Assembly (NCBI RefSeq): GCF_000757485.1
Contig: NZ_JPYO01000027.1
Span: 124,001 to 188,000, forward strand
Direction of reading: 5' to 3'
Source: Achromobacter sp. RTa
Lineage (GTDB): Bacteria > Pseudomonadota > Gammaproteobacteria > Burkholderiales > Burkholderiaceae_B
DNA length: 64,000 bases
A model generated the notes under the pieces. It searched no databases. It was not told the DNA's origin and worked only from the letters and a program-made list of their open reading frames with translations. Positions 47,813 through 55,936 of this stretch are shown in pieces; position 1 is the stretch's first letter, and every line of letters starts with the position of its first letter. A program made the translations under genes and the position numbers.

Positions 47813-48252
47813 CCGCAACCGACCTGGACACCCGCGCCGAGGCTCCGCTGATCAGCCTGGCCGACTTTCATATCCTGCTGGCGGACCAGCACCCCTTCTC
47901 GCTGCTGCTGGGCATCGATGTGCTGCGCATCGGCTACGGCACGGCGCGCGCCGTGCTGCCCGCGCGCGACGCCCACCAGCGGCTGGGCGGCATCGTCGCC
48001 GGTCCGATGCTGATGGGGCTGGCCGATCTGACCATGTACGCCGCGGTGGTGGGCGCCACCGGGCAGGCGCACGCCGTCACGGCCAGCCTGACGATCAATT
48101 TCCTGCGCAAGAGTCCCGCGGGCGCGATCTACGCCGACGCCCGGCTGCTCAAGGTGGGACGGCTGTCGGCGGGAGAGGTCATCCTGACGGGCGAGGGTTC
48201 GGACGAGCCCCTGGCCCATATCGTGAGCACCTGGTCGGTGCCGAAGCCATGA
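47809..48252 (+). CDS. PaaI-like hotdog thioesterase
   Basis: Predicted acyl-CoA thioesterase of the 4HBT/PaaI hotdog fold, 147 residues. Fold landmarks are HPFSLLLGIDVLRIGYGTARAVLP, the central GGIVAGPMLMGLADLTMYAAV helix carrying the expected acidic catalytic residue, and VTASLTINFLRKSPAGAIYADAR. It overlaps tetR by 4 bp and the following gene by 4 bp, so the three are translationally coupled. The substrate is unknown; the TetR regulator may sense the same acyl-CoA. Confidence 0.85.
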   Translation: MTATDLDTRAEAPLISLADFHILLADQHPFSLLLGIDVLRIGYGTARAVLPARDAHQRLGGIVAGPMLMGLADLTMYAAVVGATGQAHAVTASLTINFLRKSPAGAIYADARLLKVGRLSAGEVILTGEGSDEPLAHIVSTWSVPKP

Positions 48253-48686
48253 GCCTGCGCGTCAGCATCGTCGGCATGGGAAGGACCGGCACGCAGGCCG
48301 CCCAGCGCCTCCTGGCGGCGGAGCCCGACATCGCCCTGACCCTGTACGACATCGAGCCCGATCGCTGCGAGGACTTCCGCGGCAGCGCCACGCTCGCCAC
48401 CTCGGCGCGCGAGGCGCTTGCGGAATCGGACACCATCGTGCTGGCCCTGCCGCGCGAGCGCGAAATCGACCGCACCCTGGAACGCTTCAGCGACGGCAAC
48501 GTCACCGCGGCCATCGCCGGCAAGCTGATCGTGGACCTGGAGCCGCCGTCCGCTGAACGGGCGCGCCGGCTGGACCAGGCCATCGTCGCGGCGGGCGGGC
48601 GCTACACCTGCGCGCCCTTGCTGGCGGCCGACGCCGCGGGCGCCGCCGAAGCGCGCCTATTGCAGGCGCTCGCCCCGCTCGCCTGA
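48249..48686 (+). CDS. Short NAD(P)-binding Rossmann protein (6PGDH/HIBADH-like N-domain only)
   Basis: 145 residues that match only the N-terminal NAD-binding half of the 3-hydroxyisobutyrate / 6-phosphogluconate dehydrogenase family. The dinucleotide motif is VGMGRTGTQAAQ from residue 8, then an acidic LTLYDIEPDR strand end and DTIVLALPRE. The family normally has about 290 residues, with an all-helical C-terminal domain holding a catalytic lysine; it is absent here. The 3' end overlaps the convergent PAP2 gene by 30 bp. It may be a remnant or a minimal protein. Confidence 0.7.
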   Translation: MSLRVSIVGMGRTGTQAAQRLLAAEPDIALTLYDIEPDRCEDFRGSATLATSAREALAESDTIVLALPREREIDRTLERFSDGNVTAAIAGKLIVDLEPPSAERARRLDQAIVAAGGRYTCAPLLAADAAGAAEARLLQALAPLA

Positions 48687-49430
48687 CGCGCGCAGGCCGC
48701 GCTCCGCCGCGACGCAAAGCGCCAGCCAGCCCAGGCTGACGGCAAACCCCGCGAGCACATCGCTGGCGAAATGGACTTGCAGCAGAATGCGGCTGAGCCC
48801 GATCGCCACGATAAGCGCCGCCAGGACCGCAATGCCCGGCAGCCGCCAGGACGGCGGCGCCAGCTTCCATAATAGATAGCAGGCCGTGCCGTAGACCGCC
48901 ATGGAGGCCGACGAGTGGCCGCTGGGAAAACTCCACCCCACCGCGCTGGCATAGCCGTGGTCGTGCTCCGGGCGCACCCGCTCGAAATTCTGCTTGAGCA
49001 GCCAGTTGAGCGCTCCCCCCGCGCCGGTGGTGATGGCGCAGAACGCGGCCAGCCGCCATTGCCGGTTCCAAAGCAGATACAGCGTCATCAGCACGCTTAT
49101 CCCCGTAAGGAAATTCCGATCGCCCAGGTAGGTGAACCAGGACAGCAGCCATAGCAGGGGCATGGACATGGACATGCTCAGCGCGCCGGCCAGGGCCCGG
49201 TCGAATTCCACTACCGAGCCCTGGCTGCCGACCGCAATGGCCAAGGCCAGGAAGACCGCGAACGAGGCGCCGATGCCCAGCGCGAAGCACAGGGCGCGGC
49301 CGCGGCGCGACAGGCCGAGGCAGCAGCGCGCGAACAGCAGCGCCCCCGCGCCGCCTAAAAGCGGCAGCACGATGAACAACAGCAGGGCGTGGGCCGCGGC
49401 CCACGCCGCATAGACGTCCGTCATTTGCAT
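48657..49430 (-). CDS. PAP2-family membrane phosphatase
   Basis: Integral membrane phosphatase, 257 residues, about six helices. All three PAP2 motifs are visible: KQNFERVRP near 148, FPSGHSSAS, and SRILLQVHFASD. Likely substrates are phosphatidic acid, undecaprenyl pyrophosphate or a related lipid phosphate at the outer face of the inner membrane. It lies last in a leftward run after a lipid kinase and a phosphoesterase (33-bp gap) and is convergent with the Rossmann gene. Confidence 0.9.
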   Translation of the reverse strand: MQMTDVYAAWAAAHALLLFIVLPLLGGAGALLFARCCLGLSRRGRALCFALGIGASFAVFLALAIAVGSQGSVVEFDRALAGALSMSMSMPLLWLLSWFTYLGDRNFLTGISVLMTLYLLWNRQWRLAAFCAITTGAGGALNWLLKQNFERVRPEHDHGYASAVGWSFPSGHSSASMAVYGTACYLLWKLAPPSWRLPGIAVLAALIVAIGLSRILLQVHFASDVLAGFAVSLGWLALCVAAERGLRASGERGERLQ

Positions 49431-49463
49431 GCGCCCATGAGAAGATTCCCGCCGCCGGCCACG

Positions 49464-50246
49464 CTACAGCGCGACGAGCGTATTGTCGACCGGCGCGAAC
49501 GCATGCGTCCCCGCGGCGTAATCCCAACGCTCGACCTGGCAGCCTCCCCCTGCCTCGCGCGTAATGACATTCAGCGAGTTGGGAACGTTGCCACGCACGC
49601 GATGCGAGCAGGTCGTCCCTGCCTGGACGATCCAGCCGCCGGCCGGCGCGGATGGGTCCAGCGGCAACACGTAGGGCAGGTGGATATGGCCGCCGAGCAC
49701 GAGATCGACCCCGGCCTGGGCCCAGGCTTCAAGCGCGTGCTGGCGCCCGATCAGCAGATTGGACAGGTCGGATTCGACCTTGGCGCGCACCGGGTGGTGC
49801 GCCACCACCACCCGCAGTTGCCCGGGCCGGGCCTGGCGCAAGCGCTGCGCGACCCGCGCGACCTGCCCGCCCGAGATTTCGCCGTCCTTGCGCCGCCGCG
49901 GCCTGGTGGTGTTCACACCGATGGCGAGCAGGCCATCGTTCTCGAACACGGGTTCCAGCACGGCGCCCAGGGCGCGCTTGTAGTTTCCATAGGGATTGAG
50001 CGCGCGCGCGAACACATTGAACAGGGGGATATCGTGGTTGCCCGGCACGGCCAGGACGGGCAGCGACAGGCGCTCGATGAATTTGCGGGCGGCCGCGAAC
50101 TGGCCGCGGCGGGCGCGCTGCGTGATGTCGCCGCTGAGCACGACCAGGTCGGGCGCGAGCTCTCGGGCGAGGTCCAGCGCGGCTTCGACGACCGGCTTGC
50201 GCTCCGTGCCGAAGTGGGTGTCGGAAAGATGCAGAATGCGCGTCAT
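49464..50246 (-). CDS. Calcineurin-like metallophosphoesterase
   Basis: Soluble two-metal phosphoesterase, 260 residues. Metal-binding motifs are in order: LHLSDTHFG (about 5-13), VVLSGDITQR, VPGNHD, AHHPV, and GGHIHLPYV near 186. The ATG at 50246 overlaps the stop of the lipid-kinase gene by 4 bp; the open frame above it only shadows that gene. Substrate could be a nucleotide, phosphodiester or lipid headgroup; coupling to a lipid kinase and a PAP2 phosphatase suggests lipid metabolism. Confidence 0.88.
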   Translation of the reverse strand: MTRILHLSDTHFGTERKPVVEAALDLARELAPDLVVLSGDITQRARRGQFAAARKFIERLSLPVLAVPGNHDIPLFNVFARALNPYGNYKRALGAVLEPVFENDGLLAIGVNTTRPRRRKDGEISGGQVARVAQRLRQARPGQLRVVVAHHPVRAKVESDLSNLLIGRQHALEAWAQAGVDLVLGGHIHLPYVLPLDPSAPAGGWIVQAGTTCSHRVRGNVPNSLNVITREAGGGCQVERWDYAAGTHAFAPVDNTLVAL

Positions 50247-51217
50247 GAACGGTCCAGGCTTTGCGGGTCGGCCGGCACCACCAGCGGCAGCCGGTCGGCG
50301 GCCACCTTGAATTCCAGCGGCGTATTCATCCAGGAGATCCCGCCGCCCATCGCCACCTTGACCCGCCGGCGTCCGCGCACGTCCACGGTCAGGCGGTCGA
50401 AGGCGAAGCTGACGACGTGCTCGGCGTCGCCCAGCCGGCTGGCCAGGCCGCGCAGCAGCAGGCCATACAAGGCCAGCGAGCCGACCGGCCGAGCCGCCAT
50501 GGCGATCAGGCGGCCTTGGTCGAGCTCTTCTGAGGGGATGCCCACGTGTTCGAGCTGAAGCTTGTTGTTGCCCACCACCAAGGTAGGGGACCGCAGGTTC
50601 CGGGCCTTGCCCTCGTAGTCGAGCAGCAGGCTCAGCTGGCGCGGCGCGCGCAGCAGCGTGACCAGCCCCGACCACAGGGCCACCAGGCGGCTGCGGCCGT
50701 ACTTCTGCTTGTAGGCCTCGCGGTCTTCGAGCAACTGCGGATACAGGCCCAGGCTGGCGTTGACCAGGAACGGCCGGCCATTGAGCAGGCCGACCTGCAC
50801 CGGCCTGGGCTGGCCTTGCAGGAAACCGCGCAGCGCCGTTTCCGTGTCCTGGGAGATGCCGTAGCGGCGGCCGAAGTAATTGAAGGTGCCCTGAGGCAGG
50901 ATGCCGAACGGCACGCCCTGGCCCAGCACGGCGCCGGCCACCGCGTTGAGCGTGCCGTCGCCGCCCGCGGCGATGACGACGCCCCGCTCGTCGCGCGCGC
51001 GCCGCACCGCGGCCTGAGCCGATTCGGCCAGCCGGGAAGGATCTTCGATGGGGATCAGTTCGTAGCGCCGCCCGGCCGCATCGAGCATGCGGCGGACGAT
51101 GTCCTGTAGGGCCTGCGCGTCGCCGCGACCCGATCCTGTGTTGAGAACGATGAAGAGCGGTTCCTGCCCCGTCAGGGGCCGGGCCCCTGCCGCGGGGCTC
51201 TGCTGGGATGGCGTCAT
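50243..51217 (-). CDS. Diacylglycerol kinase-like lipid kinase
   Basis: Cytoplasmic lipid kinase of the DAGK-catalytic / YegS family, 324 residues. The nucleotide loop is GGDGTLNAVAGAVLG with GGDGT at 85-89; the family start FIVLNTGSGRGDAQALQD and the middle PFGILPQGTFNYFGR are present. Substrate may be diacylglycerol, ceramide or phosphatidylglycerol. It leads the leftward kinase-phosphoesterase-PAP2 group and begins 64 bp after the gamma-glutamyltransferase stop, so read-through from that gene is possible. Confidence 0.9.
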   Translation of the reverse strand: MTPSQQSPAAGARPLTGQEPLFIVLNTGSGRGDAQALQDIVRRMLDAAGRRYELIPIEDPSRLAESAQAAVRRARDERGVVIAAGGDGTLNAVAGAVLGQGVPFGILPQGTFNYFGRRYGISQDTETALRGFLQGQPRPVQVGLLNGRPFLVNASLGLYPQLLEDREAYKQKYGRSRLVALWSGLVTLLRAPRQLSLLLDYEGKARNLRSPTLVVGNNKLQLEHVGIPSEELDQGRLIAMAARPVGSLALYGLLLRGLASRLGDAEHVVSFAFDRLTVDVRGRRRVKVAMGGGISWMNTPLEFKVAADRLPLVVPADPQSLDRS

Positions 51218-51281
51218 GGGTCAAACATACCCCATGCCGGCAAAGCGCCGCAACAGAGCCCGCGGTCCGGGTTGCGGAAGG

Positions 51282-53081
51282 TCAGCGTCCGATGGCGTAG
51301 GCCTGCATCAGGCGCGGCGTGGCGGCTGCGTGCAGCAGGCCGTCGGCGTCGCGCGATGCCGCGGTCAGGCGGCCCACGGACCATTCCGGCACCTGCTCGA
51401 TCTGGTGCCCGCGCTGGCGCAGCGCGTCGATTACCTCGGCTCCGAAGCTCGCCTCCAGCGCCAGATGCCCCGGCTTGCGATCCCGCGGATAGAACGACGT
51501 GGGGAAATGCATGGTATGGGACATGGGCAGGTCGATCGCTTCCTGCAGGTTCAACCCGTGATGGACGTGGCGCAGGAAGAACAGCAATTGCCACTGCTCC
51601 TGCTGGTCGCCGCCCGGCGTGCCGAAAGCCAGGTAGGGCTTGCCCTCGCGCAGCGCCAGCGAGGGCGTGAGCGTGGTGCGCGGGCGCTTGCCCGGCGCCA
51701 ACGTGCCGGGCAGGCCCTCTTCCAGCCAGAACATCTGCGCGCGCGTATTCAAGCCGAACCCCAGTTCGGGAATGACGGGCGAGGACTGGAACCATCCGCC
51801 GGACGGCGTGGCCGAGATCATGTTGCCCCAGCGGTCGATGACGTCCACGTGCGTGGTATCGCCGCGCTTGGCCGACGCGCGCATGTCGGCCAGCGTGGGT
51901 TCGTTGGTGGCGCTGCCGGGTTCGGAAACCCGCGAAAGCCGCTCCAGCGTGTCCATGACGCGCGCCACCTGCGCCTCGAAGCCGGGCACGTGGCCGGGTA
52001 GAAGGTCCTGCGAGGCCATTTCGCCGATCAGCGCGCGGCGTTCGTCGTTGTAGGCGTCGGACAGCAGGTGCTCCAGCGGCACGTCGACGAAGGCGGGATC
52101 GCCGTAATAAGCCTCGCGGTCGGCGAAGGCCAGCTTCATGGCCTCCGTGACCCGATGCACGAATTCCGCGCTGGTCGGGCCGACGCCCGCCAGGTCCATG
52201 CCCTTGAGCAGCGCCAGGGTCTGCAGGAACACAGGCCCCTGGCTCCACGAGCCGGCCTTGGCCACCGTGTAGCCGTGGTAATCGTAGGTGACCGGTTTGT
52301 CGTAGCTGGCGGACCAGCCGGCCAGGTCGTCCGCGGTGATGACGCCCCGATGGGCGACGCCACTCTCGTCCATGACGTCGGTGCTGCGCGCGAACCGCTC
52401 GATCTCCTCGGCCACGAAGCCCCGGTAGAACGCAACGCGCGCCGCCTCGATCTGGCGTTCGCGGTCTCCGCCGGCGCTTTCGGCCTGCTTGAGCACCCGG
52501 GTCCAGGTACGCGCCAGCGCCGGGTTGCGGAACAGCTTGCGGGCTTCCGGCACCTTGCCGCCCGGCACGTAGACCTGGGCGGTCGTGGGCCAGTGGGTTT
52601 CGAAGAAGTCCTTCAGGCCGGCGATGGTATTGGAAATACGCGGCATCAGCGCGTGGCCGTGTTCCGCGTAGTAGATGGCCGGTTCGAGCACATCGCGCAC
52701 GCGCATCGTGCCGTGGTCGCGCAGCAGCTGCATCCAGGCGTCGAAGGCGCCCGGAATGACCGTGGCCAGGAGGCCGTTGCCGGGGATGAGCTTCAGGCCT
52801 TCGGCGCGGTAGCGTTCCAGCGTGGCCGCGGCCGGCGTGGTGCCCTGCCCGCACAGGACTTCGAGGCGGCCGGTGCGCGCCGAATAGAAAACGGCAGGCA
52901 CTTCGCCGGCCGGTCCCACCAGATGGGGTTCGACCACCTGCAGTACGAAGGCCGAGGCGACGCAGGCGTCAAACGCGTTGCCGCCGCGCTCCAGCAGCGA
53001 CATGCCGGCGGCGCTGGCCAGCCAGTGGGTGGAGGTCACGACACCGAAGGTGCCTAGGATTTCCGGACGCGTTGTGAACAT
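51282..53081 (-). CDS. ggt: Gamma-glutamyltransferase
   Basis: Ntn-hydrolase that cleaves or transfers gamma-glutamyl groups, for example from glutathione. It has 599 residues. The autocatalytic nucleophile threonine is expected in GDTTHVDVIDRWG near residue 408, with the large subunit before it. The glycine-rich PGGDQQEQWQLLFF loop lies in the small subunit. Unlike E. coli Ggt there is no signal peptide, so it is probably cytoplasmic. Downstream of a peptide-type binding protein on the same strand, which suggests use of imported gamma-glutamyl peptides. Confidence 0.9.
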   Translation of the reverse strand: MFTTRPEILGTFGVVTSTHWLASAAGMSLLERGGNAFDACVASAFVLQVVEPHLVGPAGEVPAVFYSARTGRLEVLCGQGTTPAAATLERYRAEGLKLIPGNGLLATVIPGAFDAWMQLLRDHGTMRVRDVLEPAIYYAEHGHALMPRISNTIAGLKDFFETHWPTTAQVYVPGGKVPEARKLFRNPALARTWTRVLKQAESAGGDRERQIEAARVAFYRGFVAEEIERFARSTDVMDESGVAHRGVITADDLAGWSASYDKPVTYDYHGYTVAKAGSWSQGPVFLQTLALLKGMDLAGVGPTSAEFVHRVTEAMKLAFADREAYYGDPAFVDVPLEHLLSDAYNDERRALIGEMASQDLLPGHVPGFEAQVARVMDTLERLSRVSEPGSATNEPTLADMRASAKRGDTTHVDVIDRWGNMISATPSGGWFQSSPVIPELGFGLNTRAQMFWLEEGLPGTLAPGKRPRTTLTPSLALREGKPYLAFGTPGGDQQEQWQLLFFLRHVHHGLNLQEAIDLPMSHTMHFPTSFYPRDRKPGHLALEASFGAEVIDALRQRGHQIEQVPEWSVGRLTAASRDADGLLHAAATPRLMQAYAIGR

Positions 53082-53107
53082 GGCTCACCCCCTACCCGCT
53101 GCGCGGG

Positions 53108-53160
53108 CCCCCTCAAGGGGGCGACGCCTACGGACCGGCAAAGCCGGATCCGTGGCGTCC
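53108..53160 (+). repeat. GC-rich palindromic intergenic element, copy B
   Basis: Between the binding protein and ggt. CCCCC-TCAA-GGGGG (53108-53121) is followed by a long nested hairpin: GACGCC (53123-53128) with GGCGTC (53154-53159), and CCGGC (53135-53139) with GCCGG (53143-53147) around AAA. The same module order occurs on the minus strand near 9395-9445. The remainder of the 151-bp gap shows nothing I can assign. Confidence 0.6.
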
Positions 53161-53232
53161 CCGATGTACCGCGCTACGTTGGTACTGTTGCTCGCTTGCG
53201 CATTCGGCACGTTTGATGGCATAGCCATGGTT

Positions 53233-54723
53233 CTACCTCACATTTTTCAGGCGGATCAGGCCATCGGGGTACGGTACGAAACCTTCCACCTTCTTCTGCA
53301 CGCCGAAAGTCCACGGCAGGTAGAACAGGTAGACGATGGGGCGCTGGTCCTGCATGGCCGTCAACACCTGGTCATACATGGCCCGGCGCTTGGCCTCGTC
53401 GGATTCGGCGCGGGCGTCGTTGAGCAGCTTGTCCACGGCGGGATCGCAGAATTTGCCGTCGTTCAGGTTGCCCTTGCAGCTCACGTATTGGTGGATGTTT
53501 CCGCTGGGGTCGACCCGGCCGGACCAGCCGCTCTGGCCCACTTCGAAATCACCGCGCGCGAGCGAGGACTGCAGCGACGCGAATTCCACCGGGCGCAGGG
53601 TGATGTCGAAGCCCGCCTCGGCGCCCATGGCCTGCACCAGTTCGAACACCTGCTGCATGGTCGTGTTGTTGCCGAAGGTGATCTCGAACTTGACGCGGTC
53701 GAACCCGGCCTCCTTCAGCAAGGCCTGGGCCTTCTTCGGATCGCGGCCCTTGTGCTCGAAAGCGGTGTTGTAGGCGAAGCTGGCCGGCGGGAACGGCTGG
53801 TAGGCAGGCTGGAACATGCCCTCGCCGACCACCTGGTTCAGCACGTCGCGGTCGATCGCCAGGTCCAGCGCCTGACGCACGCGCTTGTCCTTGGCCAGCG
53901 GGTTGTTGGCGCGCGCGCCGTTGCCCAGGTTGACCGAGATCGACTGGAAGCCCAGGCCCGTCACGGGAGCCAGGCGCAGGTTCTTGTCGTCCTTGACGGC
54001 CTTGGCGTCGCTGGGGGCAACGCGCTCGATGATGTCCAGGTCGCCGGCGCGCAGGTTGTTCAGGCGCACCGTGGTGTCGGGGATCGGCGTGAAGACCACG
54101 CGGTCGAAATGATAGTTGGCCGCATCCCAGTATTTGGGAAACTTCTCGAGCACGATGCGATCGTTCTGCACGCGCTCCTTGAATTGGTAGGGGCCCGAGC
54201 ACACGGGCTTGCCGCCCGGATCCTTGTCGAAGGAGGCCGGCGACATCATCATCCCGGCGCGGTCCGACAGTTGCGACAGCAGCGATGCATCCGGCTCGGA
54301 CAGTTTGAGCACGACGGTCTCGGCGTCCGGAGCCTCCACGCTGGCGACCGTGGCCAGTTCGCTCTTGCGGTTGCTGTCGGGCTGGGTGCGGGCGCGGTCC
54401 AGGTTGGCCTTCACGGCGGCGGCGTTCACCGGCGTGCCGTCGTGGAACACGGCGTCCGTGCGCAGCTTGAACGTCAGGACCTTGTTGTCGGGGCTGATGG
54501 TCCAGGATTTCGCCAGCTGCGGCACGATCTTCAGGTCAGGCGTAATCTCCACCAGCTTGTCGCACAGCGACGCGAAGACGATGCGGCCGACAAACGTGCG
54601 GGCACGCACGGGGTCCAGCACATCCGGGTCGTCTTGCAGGCCGATGCGCAGGGTCGATTGGGCTTGCGCCAATCCGCTGGCCAGCATTCCCGCCATGGCC
54701 ATGGCGAGGCAAAGTTTACGCAT
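53233..54723 (-). CDS. Peptide-type ABC substrate-binding protein (SBP family 5)
   Basis: Periplasmic binding protein of the dipeptide/oligopeptide/glutathione class, 496 residues. The start at 54723 has a GGAGAT site and gives a signal peptide ending GLAQA before QSTLRIGLQDDPDVLDP. Family markers are DAVFHDGTPVNAAAVKANLDRA, KDKRVRQALDLAIDRD and FEVGQSGWSGRVDPSGN. No permease or ATPase genes are adjacent, so it is an orphan here. Neighbouring ggt and a LysR gene suggest gamma-glutamyl peptide or glutathione uptake (GsiB-like), which is inference. Confidence 0.87.
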   Translation of the reverse strand: MRKLCLAMAMAGMLASGLAQAQSTLRIGLQDDPDVLDPVRARTFVGRIVFASLCDKLVEITPDLKIVPQLAKSWTISPDNKVLTFKLRTDAVFHDGTPVNAAAVKANLDRARTQPDSNRKSELATVASVEAPDAETVVLKLSEPDASLLSQLSDRAGMMMSPASFDKDPGGKPVCSGPYQFKERVQNDRIVLEKFPKYWDAANYHFDRVVFTPIPDTTVRLNNLRAGDLDIIERVAPSDAKAVKDDKNLRLAPVTGLGFQSISVNLGNGARANNPLAKDKRVRQALDLAIDRDVLNQVVGEGMFQPAYQPFPPASFAYNTAFEHKGRDPKKAQALLKEAGFDRVKFEITFGNNTTMQQVFELVQAMGAEAGFDITLRPVEFASLQSSLARGDFEVGQSGWSGRVDPSGNIHQYVSCKGNLNDGKFCDPAVDKLLNDARAESDEAKRRAMYDQVLTAMQDQRPIVYLFYLPWTFGVQKKVEGFVPYPDGLIRLKNVR

Positions 54724-54977
54724 GAATATCTCCGTCGAATCAGGTCGGCCTGCTTCCCCACGCGCCGCCGGCACGCCGCCTGGCATGAGGGAACAGACCC
54801 GAGCCGTGCTGCACCGCCGGGGCCATCCCCCGTTGCGCACGTTCTTGTTGGATTCTGCGCCAGGCGCGCGGCGATTGTATAGAGCGCCGGCTGTCGGGCG
54901 CCTAAATTCCGCGGGAGACGGCCGCCTTGCGGACAAGGGGCCGGTTTGCTCCAACACGCCGCGCACCGCGCCAGCGC
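54724..54977 (-). other. LysR to binding-protein gap
   Basis: 254 bp between the lysR stop and the binding-protein start, both read leftward. No terminator with a T-run and no convincing promoter hexamers are seen. It probably carries the binding-protein promoter, because the gap is too long for tight coupling. Confidence 0.4.
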
Positions 54978-55874
54978 TCAGGGAATCCGGCAAGGCGCCG
55001 AGAAATCCACGGCTGCCAAGACCTCGTCGCGCAGCTTGCCGACGAGCGGCCGGGTGTCGTCGCGCCGGTACTGGAACGCATAGGGCAAGGCCGCCAGCGC
55101 GGGATCGCAATCCAGCACGCGCAGGCTGCCCTCGGCCTGGAGCGCCCTCGCCCAATGGCTGGGCAGCAGGCCCACGCCAGTGCCTTCGATCAGCAGACCG
55201 ACCACCGCGCCCCAATTGTTGCAGCACAGACGTTCGCCCCCCGCATCCCGGCCCGCGAGCCAGCCGTCGATGATGCGCGTGGTGCCCGCGCCAGCCGGCA
55301 GCGTCACCAGCGGCAGGCGCTCCAGCAGTCCGGGAACCATGCGAGTGGCGCCATCCAGCACGGCGGGCGAAGCCGACCAGGAAAAATCGGCCTGTCCGAT
55401 GGGCGCGGATGCGATACCGGTCCGCGACGAGCTGCCGGCTATCACCGCGAAATCCAGTTCGCCGTCGGCCACGCGCTGTTCCAGCACTTGTCCGATATCG
55501 ACATAGGGTTCCAGCACCAGGTCCGGATAGGCGGCGCGCACGCCCCGGATCAGGGCGGGCAGCCAGGTCAGCGCCGTCAGTTCGCCGACGCCGAAGCGGC
55601 AGCGGCCGCGCAGCCCGGGGCTTTCCGCGAGGGAGGCCCGCACCCGCTCCGCCGCGGCCAGCAGATCGCGCGCCTGGGGCAAGAGGCGCAGGCCGGCATC
55701 GGTCAGCGCCGCCTTGTGCCCGCTGCGGTCGAACAGCGGCTGGCCCAGGGCCTGCTCGAGCTCGGTGATGCGCTTGGACAGCGACGACACCGACAGGTGC
55801 AGGCGCTCCGCGGCCACGGCGAAACTTGCGCAGGTGGCGGCCCAGTAGAAGGCTTCGAGTTGCTTGAGGGTCAT
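54978..55874 (-). CDS. LysR-family transcriptional regulator
   Basis: LysR-type regulator, 298 residues. N-terminal helix-turn-helix: MTLKQLEAFYWAATCASFAV then LHLSVSSLSKRITELEQALG and LFDRSGHKAALTDAG. The remainder is the ligand-binding domain. The start at 55874 is chosen because it is the canonical MTLKQLEAF; the open frame continues upstream without homology. Likely to control the downstream binding protein and ggt on the same strand, or itself. The ligand is unknown. Confidence 0.9.
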   Translation of the reverse strand: MTLKQLEAFYWAATCASFAVAAERLHLSVSSLSKRITELEQALGQPLFDRSGHKAALTDAGLRLLPQARDLLAAAERVRASLAESPGLRGRCRFGVGELTALTWLPALIRGVRAAYPDLVLEPYVDIGQVLEQRVADGELDFAVIAGSSSRTGIASAPIGQADFSWSASPAVLDGATRMVPGLLERLPLVTLPAGAGTTRIIDGWLAGRDAGGERLCCNNWGAVVGLLIEGTGVGLLPSHWARALQAEGSLRVLDCDPALAALPYAFQYRRDDTRPLVGKLRDEVLAAVDFSAPCRIP

Positions 55875-55888
55875 GCGGTGATTGTATG

Positions 55889-55929
55889 GGGGCGCCCGGC
55901 TAGGGGCGCCCGGCTCAGGGGCGCCCGGC
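55889..55929 (+). repeat. Three short tandem repeats (GGGGCGCCCGGC)
   Basis: Copies at 55889-55900, 55903-55914 and 55918-55929 fill most of the 62-bp gap between the axyZ-like gene stop and the lysR start. Spacers are TA and TCA. Confidence 0.8.
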
Positions 55930-55936
55930 GGAGGGG

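Noticed and set aside
53164..53260. Short plus-strand open frame starting MYRATLVLLLACAFG
   Set aside because: After about 30 hydrophobic codons it becomes antisense to the binding-protein gene, it has no ribosome site, and it is not a known family.
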